From positions 1-6,422 of the forward strand of contig JAZNNI010000029.1 in assembly GCA_045580145.1 (NCBI GenBank): a DNA stretch of 6,422 bases. The letters run 5' to 3'. Positions 1-5,322 of the stretch are shown one piece after another. Positions within the stretch are counted from its first letter, which is position 1. Each line of letters opens with the position of its first letter. Source of the stretch: UBA1738 sp045580145 (GTDB lineage: Bacteria; Bacillota; Clostridia; UBA1381). The notes beneath the pieces were generated by a model. It searched no databases and was not told the origin of the DNA. It saw only the letters and a list, made by a program, of their open reading frames with translations. The position numbers were made by a program, and so were the translations under genes.

Positions 1-282
1 ATACATATGATACGTGCAAATATTCAGGCAGAGGTAAGTCCGATTGTAGGAACGGAGAAACAATCGGAGGAGCTTGTTCATTATCTTTTAGATGAGTTCA
101 AAAATGACCCGGCAAAAATCTGGGAATCTAACATTTTCGGAAAATCACTTTATGAGCTTGTAAATGAAGGTGTGAACAATAAGCTTGCCAAGATGCCTGA
201 TGAGGCAAGGCGCAAGCTTGCAACAACTCTGGAGCGAATTATAAACGAAGGCAGCGGTGGTTTGATTTGTATAATTTTATGA
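1..282 (+). CDS. spoIVA: Stage IV sporulation protein A, C-terminal end (partial, 5' end outside window)
   Basis: SpoIVA is the ATPase that polymerises on the outer forespore membrane in the mother cell and forms the base on which the spore coat is built; it is also needed for cortex assembly. Only about the last 93 residues are present. The full protein is usually close to 490 residues, so the N-terminal P-loop ATPase domain lies left of the window. The reading frame is open from base 1, so the ATG at base 7 is an internal methionine. Recognition rests on the very conserved C-terminus: VSPIVGTEKQSEELV near the start, then KIWESNIFGKSL, then LERIINEGSGGLICIIL ending at the stop. In Bacillus subtilis this C-terminal region is needed for SpoIVA to localise, through contact with SpoVM. 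The TGA stop overlaps the ATG of the downstream lipoprotein by 4 bases, which suggests co-transcription and possibly translational coupling. The sequence is intact, with no sign of decay. Confidence 0.93.
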   Translation: MHMIRANIQAEVSPIVGTEKQSEELVHYLLDEFKNDPAKIWESNIFGKSLYELVNEGVNNKLAKMPDEARRKLATTLERIINEGSGGLICIIL

Positions 283-950
283 GAAAAATAAAAATTGTCC
301 CGATATTGCTTTTACTCTGCGCGCTTGCTTCATGCGGAAAAGGGGTCACAATACAAACCATTGATAAGTCCTATTCAACAGATACGATAGACTGCACTGC
401 CCAAATTCCGCAGGTTTCCGGACTTTCAAGCGAGAATTTACAGGAAGTTGTAAATGAGGAGTATGAAAAAACGATTGTCGAGCTTATGAACAACTTTTCT
501 GAGGCGGCAAAGAAGACGGGAGACAAGTCGACCTTTGAAACCGAGACGGGTGTTTACTGTAACCAAGGTGACTTTTTCTCGGTGGTTACTCAAATTAATT
601 GGAGTGCAGGGAGTGCGCATAAAAACAGTTATCGAATCGCGAAGAATATTAATACCAAAGATTGCATAGAGGTAAAGCTTTCCGATATGTTTGAGGATGA
701 TGCGTATATAGATATGCTAAACAGTCGTATCGGGGAAGTGCTGGAAAAGGAAAGAGACAGATATTCTGATCTTTGGAAAAAGCCGACTATTTCCCAAAAT
801 CAGAGATATTATATTGACGGGAAAAATCTTGTGCTTTTTTATCCGCCCTATGAGCTTTCATACTATGAGCGGGGCTTTGTGGAAATACCGTTATCCCTTG
901 CCGATATGAGCGGATATTTAAAGCCTGAGTATCGAAAACTTGCAGAATGA
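279..950 (+). CDS. Putative lipoprotein with DUF4163/DUF3298 (RsiV/PdaC-like) domains
   Basis: A 223-residue predicted lipoprotein. Residues 1-19 form a classic type II signal: basic MRKIK, a hydrophobic stretch PILLLLCAL, then the lipobox L-A-S-C with Cys19 as the lipidated residue. The mature protein would sit on the outer face of the cytoplasmic membrane. From about residue 28 (SYSTDTIDCTAQIPQ) to about 120 it resembles DUF4163, including a segment with the VVTQINWSAGSAHKN pattern. The C-terminal part, about 130-217, resembles DUF3298 (NLVLFYPPYELSYYERGFVEIPLS). These paired domains occur in B. subtilis RsiV, an anti-sigma factor that binds lysozyme, and partly in the deacetylase PdaC. This protein has no cytoplasmic anti-sigma segment and no deacetylase domain, so its role is unknown. 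I chose ATG 279 because it overlaps the spoIVA stop (ATGA). A TTG at 267 in the same frame would add four residues and has a better-placed GGTGG (256-260, six bases upstream), so the start is not certain. A terminator follows directly. Confidence 0.8.
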   Translation: MRKIKIVPILLLLCALASCGKGVTIQTIDKSYSTDTIDCTAQIPQVSGLSSENLQEVVNEEYEKTIVELMNNFSEAAKKTGDKSTFETETGVYCNQGDFFSVVTQINWSAGSAHKNSYRIAKNINTKDCIEVKLSDMFEDDAYIDMLNSRIGEVLEKERDRYSDLWKKPTISQNQRYYIDGKNLVLFYPPYELSYYERGFVEIPLSLADMSGYLKPEYRKLAE

Positions 951-952
951 TA

Positions 953-982
953 AAAAGCTCGCCTGGCATCAGGTGGGCTTTT
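953..982 (+). terminator. Rho-independent terminator after the lipoprotein gene
   Basis: Starting three bases after the TGA stop, an arm at 956-965 (AGCTCGCCTG) pairs with 970-979 (CAGGTGGGCT) around a GCAT loop, with two G-U wobbles. Flanking A residues (953-955) pair with T residues (980-982). The tail is T-rich but interrupted by CGC, then TTTG and TTTTC. It should end the spoIVA-lipoprotein unit and insulate it from the polysaccharide operon. The opposite strand also gives a hairpin followed by a T run, so it could work in both directions, although no minus-strand gene is seen here. Confidence 0.75.
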
Positions 983-1030
983 CGCTTTGTTTTCAGAAAT
1001 TTTGTGTATAGTAATGGCTTCATTAAAGGC

Positions 1031-1052
1031 AAGGGTATAGACGAAAGGTATA
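1031..1052 (+). repeat. Imperfect direct repeat just upstream of the operon promoter
   Basis: AAGGGTATA (1031-1039) and AAAGGTATA (1044-1052) match at 8 of 9 bases, start 13 bases apart, and end four bases before the -35 hexamer. The position would suit a regulator binding site, but the copies are short and AT-rich and could arise by chance. No known operator is recognised. The rest of 983-1030 holds no ORF with a convincing start and no stable hairpin that I can see. Confidence 0.25.
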
Positions 1053-1056
1053 ATTA

Positions 1057-1085
1057 TTGACAAACAAAATGCAGAGTGATATAAT
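1057..1085 (+). promoter_or_regulatory. Consensus sigma-A-type promoter with extended -10 for the polysaccharide operon
   Basis: The -35 TTGACA (1057-1062) and -10 TATAAT (1080-1085) both match consensus exactly, separated by the optimal 17 bases. A TG at 1077-1078 one base before the -10 makes it an extended -10 element. Transcription would start near 1092. It lies after the terminator at 953-982 and points to the sugar transferase gene at 1270, so it is the likely main promoter of the operon. The match to vegetative consensus suggests strong basal initiation, so control may act on elongation or translation in the long leader, or through a repressor. Confidence 0.82.
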
Positions 1086-1091
1086 GTAACT

Positions 1092-1269
1092 ATCTATATT
1101 TTAATATTTTATAATATTTGGACATTTCTAGGATTTTTATGAAAGAATTTAATATATTAAGAGGTTTAAGGGTGGCAGATATTGTAGTGCATTAAATGAT
1201 ACAAAAAACTATGGTATTAAAATATAATATAGAAAGTAATGCAAAAAAAATCATAGGAGATTATTAGAA
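1092..1269 (+). other. Long AT-rich 5' leader of the polysaccharide operon
   Basis: About 178 bases separate the predicted transcription start from the sugar transferase ATG, and the base composition is markedly richer in A and T than the coding regions on either side. A weak A/U-only hairpin can form (AATATT 1103-1108 with AATATT 1113-1118). Two tiny in-frame ORFs follow in tandem: 1139-1195 (18 residues, AGGA at 1130-1133) and 1196-1267 (23 residues, ATG directly after the TAA of the first). Neither resembles a known peptide. The ribosome binding site of the sugar transferase, AGGAG at 1255-1259, lies inside the second mini-ORF, so translation of that ORF would cross the site. No classical intrinsic terminator or recognised riboswitch is visible. 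Leaders of long exopolysaccharide operons in Bacillota sometimes carry processive antitermination signals; I cannot show one here. Confidence 0.45.
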
Positions 1270-1932
1270 ATGTATAAGCGTTCTATAAAGAGACTTATTG
1301 ATGTTATATTGTCATGTGTTGCAATTATTGTGCTGGCACTCCCAATGCTGGTTATTGCAATCATTATAAAGATTGATTCCCCAGGTCCTGTTTTATTTAA
1401 GCAAAAACGAGTAGGAATTAATAAAAAAACTTTTATGATTTTTAAATTTCGCAGTATGCCGACCAGTGTGCCTAAGGATATGCCAACACATTTGTTTGAT
1501 GCAAAAGAACAGTTGAGCAAATGGCAAAGCTTTATGCGTAAGGCATCTATAGATGAACTGCCACAGATATATAATATTTTTTTAAATGATATGAGCATAT
1601 GCGGTCCGCGTCCGGCATTGTGGAATCAAGAAAATTTGATCAAGGAAAGAGATAAGTATGGTGCAAATGATGTTAAGCCTGGATTGACCGGATGGGCACA
1701 GATTAATGGCAGAGATGAATTGGAAATTTCGGTAAAAGCAAGACTGGATGGGGAATATGCTGCCGCTTTAAATGCGGGAAAGTTTAAAGGGGTAGCTATG
1801 GATATAAAATGCTTCTTCGGAACAATAGTGAGAGTGCTTAAATCTGATGGTGTTGTTGAAGGTGGAACGGGAGAGATAAAAAAACAGAAAGAACGGGTTG
1901 CAGAAAAAGACACACAAGAGGTGGTAGAATGA
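1270..1932 (+). CDS. Undecaprenyl-phosphate sugar phosphotransferase (PglC/EpsL-like monotopic phosphoglycosyl transferase)
   Basis: Initiating enzyme of repeat-unit synthesis: it moves a sugar-1-phosphate from a UDP-sugar to undecaprenyl phosphate at the inner face of the membrane. The 220-residue length fits the small monotopic form with only the catalytic domain, not the long WcaJ/WbaP type with extra N-terminal membrane segments. Visible landmarks are a basic N-terminus (YKRSIKR), one hydrophobic re-entrant helix at about 12-33 with Pro25, SPGPVLFKQKRVG at 37-49, FKFRSM at 58-63, the catalytic Asp-Glu pair at 95-96 within IDELPQIYN, GPRPA at 112-116, and KPGLTGWAQINGR near 140-150. The last ~30 residues are charged and variable. 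AGGAG at 1255-1259 supports the ATG. As first gene after the promoter it heads the operon, and its stop overlaps the next gene by 4 bases. The donor sugar cannot be told from sequence; UDP-GlcNAc, UDP-GalNAc derivatives or a bacillosamine-type sugar are all possible. Confidence 0.93.
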   Translation: MYKRSIKRLIDVILSCVAIIVLALPMLVIAIIIKIDSPGPVLFKQKRVGINKKTFMIFKFRSMPTSVPKDMPTHLFDAKEQLSKWQSFMRKASIDELPQIYNIFLNDMSICGPRPALWNQENLIKERDKYGANDVKPGLTGWAQINGRDELEISVKARLDGEYAAALNAGKFKGVAMDIKCFFGTIVRVLKSDGVVEGGTGEIKKQKERVAEKDTQEVVE

Positions 1933-2810
1933 AAAAAGTACTTATTACCGGTGCTAATAGTTACATAGGTATGTCTTTTGAAAAATATATTAATGAAAAT
2001 TATCCCGGTGAGTATCAAATTGATACTATAGATATGACTGATGATTCTTGGCGCGCGCAGAGTTTTTCGGGATATGACAGTGTGTTTCATGTTGCAGGAA
2101 TTGCACATTCGGATAATGGTAAGATTAGTGCTGAAAAAGAGAAAATTTATTATGCCGTAAATACAGATTTGACGGCTGAAACCGCCGAAAAAGCAAAAAG
2201 AGATGGCGTGAAACAGTTTATTTTTATGAGTTCAGCCATTGTTTATGGCGAAAGTGCACCCATTGGTAAAACTAAGATTATTACCATTGATACTCCTGTC
2301 AATCCTGCAAATTGCTATGGAGACAGTAAAGTGCAAGCCGAGAATAAGATTCGTCCGCTCGATGATGATGTATTTAGGGTTGTTATCTTGCGTCCGCCAA
2401 TGATTTATGGTAAAGGAAGCAGAGGGAACTATCCTTTGTTAGTAAAAATAGCACTGAAAACACCGATTTTTCCATATGTAAAAAACGAACGCTCTATGCT
2501 CTATATCGAGAATCTTTGTGAGTTCGTGCACTTAATAATTAAAAACGATGAAAAAGGCACTTTTTGGCCTCAGAATGAGGAGTATAGCAATACCAGTGAG
2601 CTTGTAAAGATGATTGCGGAGGCACATAACAGAAAGATGTATTTAATGAAGGGATTTGCCTTGTCGCTAAAGGGTATGAGTCATTTAACAGGGATGATTA
2701 CTAAGGCATTTGGCAGTATGTGTTATGAAAAGAAAATGAGTAATTATAGGGAAGAATACAGAAAATTTTCATTAGAAGAGAGCATCAGAAAAACTGAGAA
2801 AGAAACGTAA
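1929..2810 (+). CDS. NAD-dependent epimerase/dehydratase (extended SDR) acting on a sugar nucleotide
   Basis: A 293-residue extended short-chain dehydrogenase/reductase, a cytoplasmic enzyme likely to epimerise or reduce a UDP-sugar. The N-terminal Rossmann fold shows VLITGANSYIG at 4-14 with the G-x5-G dinucleotide site. An Asp at 35 ends the second strand and FHVAGIAH spans 53-60. The catalytic set is visible: Ser102 in FIFMSSAIVYG, Tyr130 and Lys134 in YGDSK. Substrate-side motifs RPPMIYGKGSRGN and ERSMLYIENL follow. The length is shorter than typical GalE (about 330-340), mostly in the C-terminal substrate domain. SDRs of this size next to an initiating transferase include 4-epimerases and 4-keto reductases such as the WbpV/WreQ type that make the QuiNAc donor; a related role is my inference. 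The start is supported by GAGGTGG at 1918-1924 and a 4-base ATGA overlap with the transferase gene, suggesting coupling. The exact substrate is unknown. Confidence 0.87.
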   Translation: MKKVLITGANSYIGMSFEKYINENYPGEYQIDTIDMTDDSWRAQSFSGYDSVFHVAGIAHSDNGKISAEKEKIYYAVNTDLTAETAEKAKRDGVKQFIFMSSAIVYGESAPIGKTKIITIDTPVNPANCYGDSKVQAENKIRPLDDDVFRVVILRPPMIYGKGSRGNYPLLVKIALKTPIFPYVKNERSMLYIENLCEFVHLIIKNDEKGTFWPQNEEYSNTSELVKMIAEAHNRKMYLMKGFALSLKGMSHLTGMITKAFGSMCYEKKMSNYREEYRKFSLEESIRKTEKET

Positions 2811-2838
2811 TATGGCTATTAAAATAAAATAATTTAAT

Positions 2839-2843
2839 GGTGA
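2839..2843 (+). promoter_or_regulatory. Ribosome binding site that decides the GT4 start
   Basis: GGTGA lies six bases before the ATG at 2850 but directly abuts the ATG at 2844. Normal Shine-Dalgarno spacing therefore favours 2850, which removes Met-Cys from the longest ORF and gives an N-terminus beginning MRKICYI, typical of GT-B glycosyltransferases. Confidence 0.6.
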
Positions 2844-2849
2844 ATGTGT

Positions 2850-3986
2850 ATGAGAAAAATATGTTACATAACTACAATAGCTCCTACTTTGAGTTTTTTC
2901 AAAAGCCAGATGGAGTTTATGCAAGAAAACGGATACGAAGTATATGCAATTAGCTCGTATAACGAAGATTATAAAGAGAAAATAGGAAAGAATACGAAGT
3001 TCATTCCTGTTGAGATTGCAAGAGGAATATATCCTTTGACGCTAAAGAAATCTATTTTAGAACTTAAAAAAATATTTATAGAAAATAAGTTTGATATAGT
3101 TCAGTATTCAACACCGAATGCAGCCTTTGTTGCATCAATCGCTGCAAAGCTTGCGGGAGTTAAAATAAGAAATTATCACTTGATGGGATTTCGGTATTTA
3201 GGCACTAAAGGTGTTTTAAGATGCATTCTTAAACTTATAGAAAAAATTACATGCAGAAATTCTACTCATATAGAATGTGTAAGTAAGTCAAATCTTGAAT
3301 TAGGAATAGATGAAAAAATTTTCGGGGCTGAAAAAGTATGTATGGTGTGGAACGGAAGTAGTGGTGGAGTTGATTTAAATCGTTTTGACATTCATAAAAG
3401 GGAAGAATGGAGAAAAGAAATCCGCCAAAGGTTAGGTTATAAAGATGATGATTTTGTGTTTGGTTTTGTAGGCAGAATCACGAGGGATAAAGGTGTCAAC
3501 GAATTGTTTGCGGCATTTTTGCCGCTTTCTGACAGAGCAAAGCTTTTAGTGGTAGGTCAGGCAGAGGGTATTGATACACTTGACAAGGAGCTTTTTGAAA
3601 AAGCAAAAGAAAACGACAACATACTGTTTCACGATGCAGTAAGCGATATTGAGAAATACTATACAGCGATTGATGTCTTATTACTTCCAAGTTATCGTGA
3701 AGGGTTTGGGATGGTTATTGTGGAAGCTGCCGCGATGGGCACTCCGGCAATCGTAAGCGATGTTCCAGGCCCGATCGATGCTATTTTAGAAAATCAGACG
3801 GCTCTTACTGTTAAAGTGAAGGATGCACAGGATTTGAGGGAAAAAATGGAGACATTCCTTGATACCCCTGAGCTGTGCGCTCAAATGGGTAAGTCGTGTG
3901 CCAGCTTTGTAACACGAACATTTGACAGCCGTATTCTTTGTGAAAAGATTTTGGAGAGAAAGGACAGCTTGATAGGTCAGTTATGA
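2850..3986 (+). CDS. Glycosyltransferase family 4 protein
   Basis: A 378-residue GT-B fold retaining glycosyltransferase, expected to add a sugar from a nucleotide donor to the lipid-linked intermediate at the cytoplasmic side of the membrane. The N-terminal acceptor domain begins with a short beta strand (KICYITT) and includes a YSTPNAAFVASIAAKLAG segment. The interdomain part carries NGSSGGVDLNRFD, a pattern common in GT4 enzymes. The C-terminal donor domain starts near 205 with FGFVGRITRDKG (Gly208, Arg209, Lys214), where the Arg/Lys pair usually contacts the donor phosphates. It continues to REGFGMVIVEAAAMG with the E-x7-E pair at Glu284 and Glu292, as the family requires. All key residues are present, so it looks active. 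It resembles PglA-type transferases that add the second sugar, but the specificity is not readable. It is separated from the SDR gene by 39 bases without a terminator and overlaps the next gene by 4 bases. An ATG at 2844 is an alternative start. Confidence 0.92.
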   Translation: MRKICYITTIAPTLSFFKSQMEFMQENGYEVYAISSYNEDYKEKIGKNTKFIPVEIARGIYPLTLKKSILELKKIFIENKFDIVQYSTPNAAFVASIAAKLAGVKIRNYHLMGFRYLGTKGVLRCILKLIEKITCRNSTHIECVSKSNLELGIDEKIFGAEKVCMVWNGSSGGVDLNRFDIHKREEWRKEIRQRLGYKDDDFVFGFVGRITRDKGVNELFAAFLPLSDRAKLLVVGQAEGIDTLDKELFEKAKENDNILFHDAVSDIEKYYTAIDVLLLPSYREGFGMVIVEAAAMGTPAIVSDVPGPIDAILENQTALTVKVKDAQDLREKMETFLDTPELCAQMGKSCASFVTRTFDSRILCEKILERKDSLIGQL

Positions 3987-5269
3987 AGATTTTAGTAGTT
4001 ACTAATGTATTGTGGCGAAACGATAATGGTGTCGGAAACTCTTACTCCAACATATTTGCAGGTATGGATAATATTGAGATTGCCAATGTGTGTTGTCAGG
4101 AGGGTGATTCACAGAACGCTGTTTCAAAAAAATGCTTCCAGATTTCCGAATCAAGCCTTATTGCTAATTTAAGAAATAAAACAGTTCCGTCAGGTCGTAC
4201 CGAAAGGGAGATTTCTGCTGATAATATAGTCGGGGTGCAGGAAAATCGTCTTTTCACAATTATAAAAAGATCAAGACTTCAGGTTTTTTTCTGGATAAGA
4301 AACTTAATATGGAAAGTTGGAAAGTGGAAGAGCAGTGAGCTGAATGAATTTATAGATGAGTTTTGTCCTGATTTGATTTTTGCGCAAGTTCAGGATTGTA
4401 TGTACCTTAATGATTTAATTGTATATATTCAAGAATACACAAAAAAACCGCTTATTTTGTATGCCTGGGATGATGTGTATTCAATGAAACAGTTTAGTCT
4501 GTCTCCGCTGTTTTGGATTGACAGGGTTATGCAGCGAAAGTCTCTTAGAAGGCTTACTGCACATTCAAAATTCTTGTATACAATATCGAAAGAGCAAAGA
4601 GAAGAATATGCAAGGCTTTTGAAAAAGAATACAGATATTCTTTACAAGGGGTATGATTTTTGCGACAAGCCGCAAGTTAAAGAGCTTAGCACCCCGATTC
4701 GTATGCTTTATACCGGTAATTTGTACAGCGGTAGGTGTAAAACCTTGGAAAAGTTGTGTGGGGAGCTTTCCGAAATAAATAAAAGCGGGGTTAAAATACA
4801 GCTTGATATATATTCAGGAACCCCGCTTTCGAAAAAGCAGAAAAAAGCCATAAATATAGAGGGAACGTCTCGCTTTTTAGGCGGCATTCCTGAACGCGAG
4901 GTTCAGGAAAAACAAAAAGAAGCAGACATACTGCTGCATATAGAGCCCTTCTCTATGAAAGGGAAGCTTTTATGCAGACTATCCTTTTCAACAAAGCTTG
5001 TTGATTACTTTCATAACCACAAATGTATTTTTGCTGTCGGTGACAAAATATGTTCATCTATGAAATATTTAAAGCGCTATGATGCAGCAATAGTTTCTGA
5101 AAGTATAACGGAAATGCGGGAAAATATAAAAAGAATTGTTGAAAACGAAGAGATTATTTGTGAATATGCTGACAAGGCGTGGGAATGCGGAAGCAAAAAT
5201 CACAGAATCTCGGAAATACAAAAAAGAATATATAATGATATGATAAGCGTATGCAGAGACGAAACGTAA
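3983..5269 (+). CDS. Putative GT-B glycosyltransferase (divergent, GT4-like)
   Basis: A 428-residue protein likely to add a further sugar to the repeat unit; the assignment rests on fold-type motifs and context. The N-terminus KILVVTNVLWRNDNGVGNSYSNI matches the acceptor domain of GT-B enzymes, with a glycine-rich turn. A hydrophobic/basic stretch at about 98-117 (LQVFFWIRNLIWKVGKWK) could lie on the membrane surface, as in many of these transferases. The donor domain starts near 240 with RMLYTGNLYSGR, where the usual G-x5-KG loop is poorly kept. ADILLHIEPFS (Glu321) and LSFSTKLVDYF (334-343) sit where GT4 proteins carry their E-x7-E region, but Asp341 occupies the usual second Glu place. An ATGA overlap with the preceding gene and AGG at 3974-3976 support the start. 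The region near 4782-4829 contains an inverted repeat. It could also belong to a different, unassigned GT family; the acceptor and donor are unknown. Confidence 0.78.
   Translation: MKILVVTNVLWRNDNGVGNSYSNIFAGMDNIEIANVCCQEGDSQNAVSKKCFQISESSLIANLRNKTVPSGRTEREISADNIVGVQENRLFTIIKRSRLQVFFWIRNLIWKVGKWKSSELNEFIDEFCPDLIFAQVQDCMYLNDLIVYIQEYTKKPLILYAWDDVYSMKQFSLSPLFWIDRVMQRKSLRRLTAHSKFLYTISKEQREEYARLLKKNTDILYKGYDFCDKPQVKELSTPIRMLYTGNLYSGRCKTLEKLCGELSEINKSGVKIQLDIYSGTPLSKKQKKAINIEGTSRFLGGIPEREVQEKQKEADILLHIEPFSMKGKLLCRLSFSTKLVDYFHNHKCIFAVGDKICSSMKYLKRYDAAIVSESITEMRENIKRIVENEEIICEYADKAWECGSKNHRISEIQKRIYNDMISVCRDET
4782..4829. repeat. Perfect 11-base inverted repeat inside the second glycosyltransferase gene
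   Basis: AAAGCGGGGTT (4782-4792) is exactly complementary to AACCCCGCTTT (4819-4829), leaving a 26-base loop. Six of the eleven pairs are G-C, which stands out in AT-rich surroundings. It lies wholly in coding sequence. Read on the minus strand the hairpin would be followed by TATTTATTTC, somewhat like a terminator. On the plus strand it is followed by CGAAAAAG. Function, if any, is unknown. Confidence 0.5.
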
Positions 5270-5322
5270 AAAACCATAAAGAAATTTATAAAAACTGACA
5301 AAAAAAGGATGCTCAGAAACCA

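Noticed and set aside
1012..1025. Small inverted repeat TAATG/CATTA around GCTT upstream of the promoter
   Set aside because: Only five AT-rich pairs, no flanking signal, too weak to call an operator or hairpin.
787..1063. Two overlapping minus-strand ORFs across the terminator region
   Set aside because: They overlap the lipoprotein's DUF3298 end, the hairpin terminator and the promoter region, and have no family similarity that I can see.
1110..1115. Second TATAAT in the leader (also one at 1223-1228)
   Set aside because: Neither has a good -35 hexamer at 16-18 bases. In DNA this AT-rich such matches are expected by chance, and the promoter at 1057-1085 is far better.
1251..1598. 115-codon minus-strand ORF
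   Set aside because: Antisense to the conserved catalytic region of the sugar transferase. Its apparent hydrophobic content mirrors the plus-strand gene.
1626..2108. 160-codon minus-strand ORF
   Set aside because: It lies opposite the junction of the sugar transferase and SDR genes, both of which have full family motifs. Its translation has no recognisable domain and no ribosome binding site context, so it is a shadow.
2812..2832. Six-codon ORF between the SDR and GT4 genes
   Set aside because: Too short and without a ribosome binding site at normal spacing; most likely random.
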